The notes beneath the pieces were generated by a model, which saw nothing but the letters and a program-made list of their open reading frames with translations, was not told the origin of the DNA and did not search any database. From the NCBI GenBank assembly GCA_023227685.1, contig JALNVG010000160.1, positions 1-5,824 of the forward strand: 5,824 nt of DNA, written 5' to 3'. Both the position numbers and the translations under genes were made by a program. The stretch's first letter is position 1; every line of letters starts with the position of its first letter. Origin of the DNA: Bacteroidaceae bacterium (lineage in GTDB: Bacteria > Bacteroidota > Bacteroidia > Bacteroidales > Bacteroidaceae). Shown one piece after another: positions 1 through 5,824 of this stretch.

Positions 1-1170
1 AAACTGCGTTCATTTCTTACCATGCTCGGTATAATTATCGGTGTGGCCTCGGTAATTACGATGCTTGCTATCGGACAAGGTTCGAAAAGAAGTATACAGA
101 AGCAAATAGCCGAAATGGGATCAAATATGATTATGATACATCCCGGTGCAGATATGCGCGGTGGTGTACGTCAGGATCCGTCAGAGATGCAGACGTTGAA
201 ACTTGCAGATTATGAAACAATACGCGATGAAATGTCATATATCTCTGCCATCAGTCCGGTTGTTTCCAAATCCGGTCAACTTGTTGTCAGCAATAATAAC
301 TATTCATCAAGCGTGACAGGAGTTGCTCCCGACTATCTGGACATCCGCCAGCTATCTGTTGAAAGTGGAGAAATGTTTACCGAAGCAGATATTCAAAGTT
401 CTGCAAAGGTTTGTGTAATTGGAAAAACAATAATCAGTTATCTGTTTCCAAACGGAGAAGATCCTATAGGTCACATTATCCGTTTCAATCAAACGCCGTT
501 TCAAGTTGTCGGTATTTTAAAATCCAAAGGATACAATAGTATGGGACAGGATCAGGACGATATTGTTCTGGCACCATATACCACTGTAATGAAAAGAATC
601 CTTGCAGTAACGTATATTCAAGAAATTTATGCATCAGCAATTTCCGAAAAGATGACCGACTCGGCCATTGACGAAGTTACGACCATATTGAGACGTACTC
701 ACAAGATAAAAACGGGTGATGACGACAATTTTACCATTCGTTCGCAGGAAGAATTGAGTACGATGCTCAATTCTACCACAGATTTGATGACGACCCTCTT
801 AGCTTGTATTGCAGGCATATCACTACTTGTCGGAGGTATCGGCATCATGAATATAATGTATGTATCCGTAACGGAACGTACTCGTGAAATCGGACTTCGT
901 ATGTCTGTTGGTGCTCGCGGTATTGATATCTTGAGTCAATTTCTGATTGAAGCAATACTCATCAGTATCACCGGAGGCGTGATTGGAGTAATATTAGGAT
1001 GCGGAACAAGTTGGGCCGTAAACTACTTTGCACATTGGCCTATATACGTTCAACTTTGGAGTGTGGTACTTTCGTTTGCTGTATGCACGGTAACAGGAGT
1101 CTTTTTCGGATGGTATCCTGCAAAGAAAGCTGCCGATTTAGATCCGATAGATGCTATCCGATACGAATAA
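1..1170 (+). CDS. MacB/FtsX-family ABC transporter permease (5' end outside window)
   Basis: This is the inner-membrane permease of a MacB-type ABC exporter. Such proteins couple cytoplasmic ATP hydrolysis to efflux of drugs, peptides or lipoproteins through a periplasmic adaptor and TolC-like channel. The frame is open from base 1. Residues KLRSFLT precede the first ATG (position 22) and belong to the conserved family start, so that ATG is internal and the gene begins upstream. The 389 visible residues show TM1 (about 8-27), a periplasmic MacB_PCD-type domain (about 28-255), and three C-terminal helices (about 262-290, 311-334, 347-372) of the FtsX fold. The cytoplasmic loop motif ERTREIG (292-298) and the C-terminal PAKKAADLDPI...RYE are family hallmarks. 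If this is the stand-alone permease form, about 20 residues are missing; a fused N-terminal ATPase cannot be excluded. The substrate cannot be inferred. A kinase gene starts 15 bases downstream. Confidence 0.93.
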   Translation, partial: KLRSFLTMLGIIIGVASVITMLAIGQGSKRSIQKQIAEMGSNMIMIHPGADMRGGVRQDPSEMQTLKLADYETIRDEMSYISAISPVVSKSGQLVVSNNNYSSSVTGVAPDYLDIRQLSVESGEMFTEADIQSSAKVCVIGKTIISYLFPNGEDPIGHIIRFNQTPFQVVGILKSKGYNSMGQDQDDIVLAPYTTVMKRILAVTYIQEIYASAISEKMTDSAIDEVTTILRRTHKIKTGDDDNFTIRSQEELSTMLNSTTDLMTTLLACIAGISLLVGGIGIMNIMYVSVTERTREIGLRMSVGARGIDILSQFLIEAILISITGGVIGVILGCGTSWAVNYFAHWPIYVQLWSVVLSFAVCTVTGVFFGWYPAKKAADLDPIDAIRYE

Positions 1171-1185
1171 TATATTATCTTTGTT

Positions 1186-2250
1186 ATGATGAAAAAAATA
1201 TCCGAAAAAAGAAATACCTTTTTAGAAGTGACAATACATATTGTCACTTGGGGAATTATTTTCGGCTTTCCGATTTTTTTTCTTCAGCGTGAAAATGGGG
1301 GCATCCTATGGCAACATTATATCAGCCACTTGGGTGTTCCACTCACTTTTCTACTGACTTTTTATATTAATTATCTATTTCTCATTCCTCAATTTCTATT
1401 CAAGAACAATAAGCGTAGGTTCTATTTTTATAATGTCTTATTAATTATTACCGCGTGGCTACTTCTAAATTTCTGGAATAACTTTTTCTTCTCATGGGTT
1501 ATCATGAGATCAAATCAATACCAACCGCCAAGATGGATATTTGTCACTCGCGATATAGTCAGCCTTGTGTTTGTAGTCGGACTAAGCGCAGCTATACGAA
1601 TGAGTTCGCGTTGGGCTCAAGCCGAATCAGCACGACAGGAGGCGGAAAAAAGCCGAGCCGAAGCAGAATTGAAGAATTTGAGAAATCAAATCAATCCACA
1701 TTTCTTGCTTAACACCCTGAATAACATTTATGCACTTATTGCATTTGATACAAACAAGGCACAAGAGGCTGTTCAAGAACTCAGTAAATTGCTACGTTAC
1801 ATATTGTATGACAATCAGCAGAATTTCGTACCATTATCCAAAGAGGTTGACTTCATACGTAACTACATTGAACTGATGCGAATTCGTTTATCATCGAGTG
1901 TAAAGATAACAACCTTACTCAATATTTATCCTGATAGCCAAACCCCGGTTGCTCCATTATTGTTTATTTCACTCATAGAGAATGCTTTCAAACACGGTAT
2001 CTCGCCAACCGACGAAAGTTATGTTTATATCTCCATTTCCGAAAAAAAAGACGAAATTATTTGCGAAATAAAAAACAGTAACTATCCTAAAACTTATACA
2101 GACAAAAGCGGTTCTGGTATTGGATTGATGCAAGTACAAAAGCGACTTGAAATTCTTTATAAAGATTCTTATATATGGGATAAGGGGATTACAAAAGATG
2201 GAAAAGAATATTATTCGATATTAAGAATTAAAGATAAAACTTCAACATAA
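1186..2250 (+). CDS. LytS-type membrane sensor histidine kinase (His_kinase, PF06580)
   Basis: This is a sensor kinase of 354 residues that should phosphorylate the LytTR regulator encoded 11 bases downstream. The N-terminal half has four predicted membrane helices (about 14-33, 50-70, 80-98, 121-138) and no recognisable extracellular sensor domain. A charged Ala/Glu-rich linker, probably a coiled coil, spans about 140-168. The His_kinase motif NQINPHFLLNTLNN follows, with phospho-acceptor His172. The ATPase part has the N-box IENAFKHG (264-271) and the glycine box SGSGIGL (308-314), so the enzyme looks intact. The start is the first of two adjacent ATGs (1186 and 1189); no Shine-Dalgarno sequence is visible, as is usual in Bacteroidetes. 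Lying 15 bases after an exporter permease gene, it probably senses envelope stress or the exporter's substrate; that role is inference. Confidence 0.96.
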   Translation: MMKKISEKRNTFLEVTIHIVTWGIIFGFPIFFLQRENGGILWQHYISHLGVPLTFLLTFYINYLFLIPQFLFKNNKRRFYFYNVLLIITAWLLLNFWNNFFFSWVIMRSNQYQPPRWIFVTRDIVSLVFVVGLSAAIRMSSRWAQAESARQEAEKSRAEAELKNLRNQINPHFLLNTLNNIYALIAFDTNKAQEAVQELSKLLRYILYDNQQNFVPLSKEVDFIRNYIELMRIRLSSSVKITTLLNIYPDSQTPVAPLLFISLIENAFKHGISPTDESYVYISISEKKDEIICEIKNSNYPKTYTDKSGSGIGLMQVQKRLEILYKDSYIWDKGITKDGKEYYSILRIKDKTST

Positions 2251-2261
2251 AAAACAAACGT

Positions 2262-2963
2262 ATGGTAATAAATTGTGTTATAGTTGATGATGAACCTTTG
2301 GCACTGGGACTTTTGGAGAGCTATGTCAATAAAACACCATTCTTGCTGTTGACCGGAAAATATTCAAGTGCTGTTCAGGCACTCAAAGAAATCCCGGATA
2401 AAAAAATCGACTTACTTTTTCTTGATATTCAAATGCCCGAGCTCAACGGACTTGAATTTTCAAGGATGATAGATGAACATACCCGAATAGTCTTTACAAC
2501 AGCTTTTAACCAATATGCCATTGATGGCTATCGGGTTAATGCACTTGATTACTTGTTGAAGCCGATTTCATACATAGACTTTCTGCAAGCTGCCAATAAA
2601 GCTCTTCAATGGTTTGAACTTATTAAGAAAAAGCCGGAAGAAAAAGAAAGTTTTTTTGTTAAAAGCGAGTACAAACTTTTGCAAATTCAATTTGACAAGA
2701 TCTTGTATATTGAAGGCTTAAAAGATTATGTCAAAATTTACACTGAAGATAGTCCGAAAGCTATCCTCTCACTAATGAGTATGAAGTCCATTGAGGAATT
2801 ACTCCCTGGTAGTCGTTTTATCCGCGTACACCGGTCGTTTATCGTTCAAAAAAGTAAAATAAAAATAATAGAAAGAAACCGCATCGTTTTCGGCAAGAAT
2901 TATATTCCTATAAGTGACAGCTATAAAGAAGGATTTCAACGTTTTTTAAATGAAAGGAGCTAA
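2262..2963 (+). CDS. LytTR-family response regulator (LytR/AlgR type)
   Basis: This is a cytoplasmic transcription regulator of 233 residues, normal length for the family. The receiver domain (about 3-120) has the acidic pocket VDDE (8-11), phospho-acceptor Asp55 in LLFLDIQMP, the switch Thr at 80 and the conserved Lys100-Pro101. A charged linker (about 121-130) leads to a LytTR DNA-binding domain (about 131-231), recognisable from YIEGLKDYVKIY near 149-160 and FIRVHRSFIV at 186-195. The partner kinase is encoded 11 bases upstream and the exporter permease before that, so all three genes are probably transcribed together. LytTR proteins usually bind paired direct repeats near a target promoter. 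The promoter of this operon lies outside the window, so autoregulation cannot be tested here. No hairpin terminator directly follows the stop; the first strong one is at 3108-3147. Confidence 0.96.
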   Translation: MVINCVIVDDEPLALGLLESYVNKTPFLLLTGKYSSAVQALKEIPDKKIDLLFLDIQMPELNGLEFSRMIDEHTRIVFTTAFNQYAIDGYRVNALDYLLKPISYIDFLQAANKALQWFELIKKKPEEKESFFVKSEYKLLQIQFDKILYIEGLKDYVKIYTEDSPKAILSLMSMKSIEELLPGSRFIRVHRSFIVQKSKIKIIERNRIVFGKNYIPISDSYKEGFQRFLNERS

Positions 2964-3006
2964 TTACAATTAAATATAAAAATATATGATTTTCCTACAA
3001 AAAATA

Positions 3007-3038
3007 TTTGTTTGGAAAAGATTCATTTCTTATCTTTG
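3007..3038 (+). promoter_or_regulatory. Bacteroidetes-type promoter with no gene behind it
   Basis: TTTG at 3007-3010 and TATCTTTG at 3031-3038 are separated by 20 bases. This fits the Bacteroidetes primary-sigma consensus (-33 TTTG, 19-21 bases, -7 TAnnTTTG) without mismatch. A second TTTG at 3011-3014 is too close to serve as the -33 box. Transcription would begin at about 3043-3048. No plus-strand gene follows in the window, and an intrinsic terminator lies about 70 bases on, so the likely product is a short RNA. The motif is short enough to arise by chance in AT-rich DNA, but correct spacing of both boxes together with a downstream terminator strengthens it. Confidence 0.6.
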
Positions 3039-3044
3039 TAACTG

Positions 3045-3147
3045 AAAAAGGGATTGTGAAATTCTGAAATTGAATAGTTTAGTTAAGTCTAGTTTAGTTT
3101 TTGTGTTAAATGCTTTCCTTGTCAGCGGATAAGGAAAGCGTTTTTTT
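3045..3147 (+). ncRNA. Candidate small RNA of about 100 nt
   Basis: The segment is bounded by a consensus-like promoter (3007-3038) and a strong intrinsic terminator (3108-3147), with no plausible coding frame between. Before the terminator the RNA would be U/A-rich and largely unstructured. It carries two direct copies of TAGTTTAGTT, at 3075-3084 and 3090-3099, followed by a U-rich stretch. A single-stranded region ahead of a terminator hairpin is a common layout for base-pairing regulatory RNAs. It lies 81 bases after the response-regulator gene, so it could also be a 3'-UTR-derived RNA of that operon. It is too short for a typical 6S RNA, and I do not recognise it as a known family. The 5' end is estimated. 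The call rests only on the promoter-terminator pairing. Confidence 0.35.
3108..3147 (+). terminator. Strong rho-independent terminator
   Basis: GCTTTCCTT (3112-3120) pairs perfectly with AAGGAAAGC (3131-3139) around a 10-base loop. A G-U pair (3111/3140) and A-U pairs between the preceding AAA and the following T run extend the stem. Seven Ts (3141-3147) follow on the plus strand. It would end both the candidate small RNA and any read-through from the kinase/regulator operon. The minus-strand side lacks a comparable T run, so it is probably one-directional. Confidence 0.85.
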
Positions 3148-3577
3148 GTCATCTATGTAAAGATAGTTTTTTTGTTACATTACACTGCTCTTTTTAATAT
3201 ATTTATGTTTCTTACTTGATAATATGTATTTTTAAATATTGATGATCTTTTTATTATATCTACAGGAGATAATAAGAAAAAGTGGTTAGTCCCCACATAT
3301 TCTCTCGAAACCACTTACCAATAGGCGATGCTGACTATATGGACCATTTCTTAATTTCCGCAGTGACCGATCTGCCGATCTCTCATTCAGACTTCGATAT
3401 TCATGGCTTGATACTTAATTTATAACTTAATATTTATTGTCATATTATTGAATAGGGCTGCAAATAGCGCATAATCTATCCACAATCGTTAGTAATACTA
3501 ATGACTAAGATGATATTTACCAACTTGTTTTTGTTTTAGCTATGTATTTTGTTGAATAGACTTTTGATATATATTTA
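3148..3577. other. Gene-free region between convergent transcription units
   Basis: No convincing gene is visible here on either strand. The left part (3148-3279) is extremely AT-rich: 20 of 110 bases are G or C in 3151-3260 by hand count. A block at about 3280-3400 is clearly richer (49 of 110 in 3291-3400) and contains an inverted repeat and a short tandem CCGATCT pair (3367-3373, 3375-3381). The right part (3421-3577) is AT-rich again and has a small palindrome at 3487-3503. No T-rich hairpin terminator for the minus-strand MORN gene was found. The composition step suggests that the central block has a different origin from its flanks. Confidence 0.6.
3280..3316. repeat. 8-bp inverted repeat at the edge of a higher-GC block
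   Basis: AAGTGGTT (3280-3287) and AACCACTT (3309-3316) are perfect inverted copies separated by 21 bases. No T run follows on either strand, so this is not a standard terminator. It could be a structured RNA element, a protein-binding site or an end of a decayed mobile element. No second matching copy was seen elsewhere in the window. Confidence 0.5.
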
Positions 3578-4732
3578 TTATAGCCGAGTTCCTGATTTAT
3601 ATGTTCCACGCCAAATGATTTTACCGTTTTTGTCTTTTACGACAAACGAACCATTCATCAAACCTTTTTCAAAATAGCCGTCATATATATTGCCGTCTTT
3701 ATCTATCTGAATGCCATAGCCGTTCTTGAATCCGTTATCAAATCCGCCCACATATTTTTCGCCATTAATAGTAGTAAGTGTACCCTCTCCGTTAGGGCTA
3801 TCGTTTAGCCAATTACCAGAATAAACATCACCGTTACTCCACTTGTAGGAGCCGTAACCTTCTCTTTTGCTGTTTTTCCAATTTCCGCGATAAACAGCAC
3901 CATTTGTCCAGGTAAAAACGCCGTTTCCGTAAAGCATACCATTGCGAAAATCTCCTTCATACTTATTTCCATTAGTATGATAATAAATGCCCCTACCCGT
4001 GCGTTCGCCAAGTTGATAAGAACCTTCATACCGATCGCCGGTATGAAAATAATAAATGCCGAAACCATCTTGAAGATCATTCTTCCAGTTACCTACATAT
4101 TTATCACGATTAGTATATTGAAAAGTTCCTTTTCCATCACGTACATCATTATGCCAATCGCCATCATAAAATGAACCGTCTGTCCATGAAATCAGGCCTT
4201 TACCTTCTTTCTTATCATTTTTCCAACTACCTTCATATTTGGTACCATTGGCCCAAGAATAAACGCCGTTACCTTCACGCTTATCGCTTTTCCAACTACC
4301 CTCGTATATATCGCCATTGTGGTAGTGCATCACGCCTTTTCCGTTTTGACAATCCTTGAGCCACAACCCCTCGTAACAATTGTTGTTTGCAAAATAATAA
4401 ATCCCGTTACCCGAGCGCTGATTATCATCCCAATGTCCGATGTATTTTCCTCCGTGTGAATAAGACAACGTGCCTTCACCCGAACGTAAGCCACGTACAT
4501 ATTCTCCTTCATAAACATCACTGTTGGTAAATACCGTTTTCCCGTTGCCATATGGCTTACGCCCTTTTATTTCTCCATAGTAAATGCTGCCATCTGTAAA
4601 TTTATAACTACCTACCTTTACTTCAGAAGGCGTTAAAAAATTATCGGTATTATTATATACATAACCGATAGCATTAATATTTACTATATTGAACAAAAAT
4701 AGAATGATGAATATGAAGGAACATTTTTTCAT
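3578..4732 (-). CDS. Secreted MORN-repeat protein
   Basis: This protein of 384 residues has no assigned function. It starts with a signal peptide: Lys-Lys, a hydrophobic core at about 5-17, and a likely cleavage site after Ala21 (INA|IG). The mature protein should therefore be periplasmic or exported. There is no lipobox. After a spacer of about 30 residues, MORN repeats fill the rest (51-384): 14 consecutive units of the Y-x-G-x-W/F...G-x-G...NG type and a final partial one. The ATG at 4732 is chosen because it gives the complete signal peptide. MORN repeats form elongated beta-hairpin arrays used for protein contacts or dimerisation; binding to membrane or envelope components is possible. 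It lies 70 bases downstream of the M16 gene on the same strand and converges on the kinase/regulator operon. No catalytic domain is present, so it is probably a scaffold or binding protein. Confidence 0.93.
   Translation of the reverse strand: MKKCSFIFIILFLFNIVNINAIGYVYNNTDNFLTPSEVKVGSYKFTDGSIYYGEIKGRKPYGNGKTVFTNSDVYEGEYVRGLRSGEGTLSYSHGGKYIGHWDDNQRSGNGIYYFANNNCYEGLWLKDCQNGKGVMHYHNGDIYEGSWKSDKREGNGVYSWANGTKYEGSWKNDKKEGKGLISWTDGSFYDGDWHNDVRDGKGTFQYTNRDKYVGNWKNDLQDGFGIYYFHTGDRYEGSYQLGERTGRGIYYHTNGNKYEGDFRNGMLYGNGVFTWTNGAVYRGNWKNSKREGYGSYKWSNGDVYSGNWLNDSPNGEGTLTTINGEKYVGGFDNGFKNGYGIQIDKDGNIYDGYFEKGLMNGSFVVKDKNGKIIWRGTYKSGTRL
3614..4582 (-). repeat. Tandem 69-bp (23-residue) MORN coding repeats
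   Basis: Units begin at the Tyr of each Y-x-G motif, at residues 51, 74, 97, 120, 143, 166, 189, 212, 235, 258, 281, 304, 327 and 350. The spacing is exactly 23 residues throughout, with no indels. Only the last full unit is one residue longer, before a partial unit at 374-384. Some neighbouring units share runs of similar DNA around the W-K-N/S-D segment (for example near 4199-4237 and 4268-4306). This suggests growth by duplication and a potential for copy-number change. Confidence 0.9.
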
Positions 4733-4756
4733 TTGGTTTTATTATTATATTAAGCA

Positions 4757-4764
4757 CAAATATA
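4757..4764 (-). promoter_or_regulatory. Possible -7 box for the MORN gene
   Basis: On the minus strand these bases read TATATTTG, a full match to the Bacteroidetes -7 consensus TAnnTTTG, ending 24 bases before the MORN start codon. No TTTG lies at the usual 19-21-base spacing upstream; the nearest (4797-4800) is 32 bases away. The site is therefore half supported. The gene may instead be transcribed with the M16 gene whose stop lies 70 bases upstream of the MORN start. Confidence 0.35.
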
Positions 4765-4802
4765 AAACTAAAAATGAAAATATCCTATCTATTTTTCAAA
4801 CA

Positions 4803-5824
4803 TTATGAACTCTTTTTACCTGTAACGACTTCTTTTAAGATGTTTTTACATAAATAAGTACGTGCAAGTTTTCGTAATTCTTCCGGGGTAACTTCTCTGA
4901 TAGATTGAAGCAAGTCGTTGAAATAACTATCTTTTAAGCCTTGAGTATAGACGAATTGCCATAAATTAGCTAAAGAGAATGCTGATTCGCAACTACGGCA
5001 AAGGTTTCCTATCATGTAATTGCGTACCATGATCAGTTCATCATCGGATACTAAATCTTCTTGCAAAACATCAATCTCATGATAAACCTCTCGGATAAGC
5101 GGTTCGACATATTCATTGGATGTTTCAGAACTGATTCTGATCATGCCGCTATCAGGATATGAAATTATATTGGCCGAAATATCATAAGTATATCCTTTGT
5201 CTTCACGAATATTCGACATCAGTCTACTGCCAAAGTATCCGCCGAATAAGGTTATCAACACCCTGAGTTTTTTAAAATCCTGGTGATGGCGGCTAATCGT
5301 TAAATTACCCATGTACACGGCACTCTGCAAAGCATCATCACGATTAATAAAAATACGTTTTTCCGTATCCTTCATGATCGGGAAATCGGTATCGACGGAC
5401 TTATATAGACTATTACCGAAAGAAGAATATCCGAAAGAATAAGTCACGATTTTTTCAACCTCAGGCGTTATTTTGCCTGAAAGGAAGATGGTGAAATTGT
5501 CAGAGCTATAATAACGTTCATAAAAATCGTGAAGATCATCAGGCAAAATGGAAGTAAAGTCAGCAACCTGAATGTTTTTTCCCTGCGGATGATTTTCACC
5601 ATACAAAGCCCTCAACAGGCCATTGCGCGAAATATAAGTCACTTTATCCTTTTCTACCAGAAATTCTTGAAGATTATTAGACATAACAATCTGAAATTCC
5701 TTTTCGGGAAATGTAGGTTCTTTCAAAATAGATTCAAGTATCCTGACGGTCTGCGGAAGATATTTGTTCAAGGAATAAAGTGACAAGTAAGAATGTTGTG
5801 CCGAACAACTTAATTCGAGCCAAG
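4803..5824 (-). CDS. M16 (insulinase/pitrilysin) family protein, C-terminal 339 residues
   Basis: The frame is open to the window edge and the gene starts beyond it; the TTG at 5784-5786 is an internal Leu codon, since WLELS...QHSYL continues the family sequence upstream. M16 proteins are clam-shaped peptidases with an N-terminal HxxEH zinc domain and a C-terminal substrate-binding domain. The zinc motif would lie outside the window. The visible part holds the end of the first domain, then the second domain with FGSRLMSNIREDKGYTY (5184-5234), the classic Arg/Tyr substrate-binding motif. In the helix after TFPEKE the position expected to hold the third zinc-ligand Glu is Val (codon 5685-5687), judged against remembered active members. 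It may therefore be a non-catalytic subunit of a two-protein M16 pair. No signal peptide can be judged. The MORN gene follows after 70 bases. Confidence 0.9.
   Translation of the reverse strand, partial: WLELSCSAQHSYLSLYSLNKYLPQTVRILESILKEPTFPEKEFQIVMSNNLQEFLVEKDKVTYISRNGLLRALYGENHPQGKNIQVADFTSILPDDLHDFYERYYSSDNFTIFLSGKITPEVEKIVTYSFGYSSFGNSLYKSVDTDFPIMKDTEKRIFINRDDALQSAVYMGNLTISRHHQDFKKLRVLITLFGGYFGSRLMSNIREDKGYTYDISANIISYPDSGMIRISSETSNEYVEPLIREVYHEIDVLQEDLVSDDELIMVRNYMIGNLCRSCESAFSLANLWQFVYTQGLKDSYFNDLLQSIREVTPEELRKLARTYLCKNILKEVVTGKKSS

Noticed and set aside
1176..1183. TATCTTTG, a full match to the Bacteroidetes -7 box just before the kinase start
   Set aside because: No TTTG at the right distance upstream, and transcription would start at or inside the start codon. 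Six fixed bases arise by chance a few times in AT-rich DNA of this length.
2986..3045. 19-codon open frame after the response regulator, with AGGAG upstream at 2955-2959
   Set aside because: The AGGAG is 27 bases from the ATG and inside the regulator gene. Bacteroidetes rarely use such sites, and the frame overlaps the promoter.
3045..3147. 6S RNA or tmRNA identity for the candidate small RNA
   Set aside because: About 100 nt is too short, and no 6S-like long bulged hairpin or tRNA-like part is visible.
3151..3170. Small hairpin (ATCT/AGAT) followed by Ts, as a second terminator
   Set aside because: The stem is only 4 bp of mostly A-T pairs, too weak to call next to the strong terminator just upstream.
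3339..3425. 28-codon plus-strand open frame (MDHFLISAV...) in the higher-GC block
   Set aside because: Too short, no translation signal or recognised homology, and the opposite strand is about as protein-like; treated as part of the island rather than a gene.
3487..3503. 7-bp palindrome around ATTAGTAATACTAA-like sequence as a terminator for the MORN gene
   Set aside because: No T run follows on either strand and one pair is G-U, so it does not look like an intrinsic terminator.
3805..4551. Other open frames on both strands inside the MORN gene
   Set aside because: They are by-products of the 69-bp repeat, which keeps alternative frames free of stops. Their translations are low-complexity and lack family motifs.
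3614..4582. Regular 69-bp periodicity as a CRISPR array or satellite repeat
   Set aside because: The period is an exact multiple of three within one long open frame, and the units translate to MORN motifs. There are no conserved repeats separated by unique spacers.

Overview
The window looks like chromosomal DNA of a Bacteroidales-type organism (Bacteroides, Parabacteroides or a relative). It is AT-rich. Its promoter-like sites match the Bacteroidetes TTTG / TAnnTTTG form, and its genes show no convincing Shine-Dalgarno sequences. The gene set is also typical of the phylum: a LytS-type kinase paired with a LytTR regulator behind an ABC efflux permease, a secreted MORN-repeat protein and an M16-family peptidase. 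The genus cannot be fixed from this sequence alone.

Layout: positions 1-2963 on the plus strand carry three tightly packed genes. They are the 3' part of a MacB/FtsX-type ABC permease, a four-helix membrane histidine kinase of the LytS (His_kinase, PF06580) class, and a LytTR response regulator. Gaps of 15 and 11 bases suggest one operon, so the two-component system is probably co-expressed with the exporter and may control it.

A 614-base region without a gene follows (2964-3577). Its left part holds a well-formed Bacteroidetes promoter (3007-3038) followed about 70 bases later by a strong intrinsic terminator (3108-3147). No gene lies between them, which is the layout expected of a small RNA of about 100 nt. 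Further right, a block of higher GC (about 3280-3400) contains an 8-bp inverted repeat and sits in very AT-rich DNA. It may be a remnant of something else.

Positions 3578-5824 are on the minus strand and converge on the operon. Going 5' to 3' on that strand they encode an M16-family protein whose N-terminus lies outside the window, and then a secreted protein built almost entirely of MORN repeats: 14 units in near-perfect 23-residue register plus a partial one. The visible M16 part carries the Arg/Tyr substrate-binding motif. It appears to have Val where the third zinc-ligand Glu is expected, so it may be a non-catalytic partner subunit.

No tRNA, rRNA, CRISPR array or intact mobile element was seen. 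The most interesting points are the orphan promoter-terminator pair, the higher-GC island, the MORN array and the possibly inactive M16 protein.
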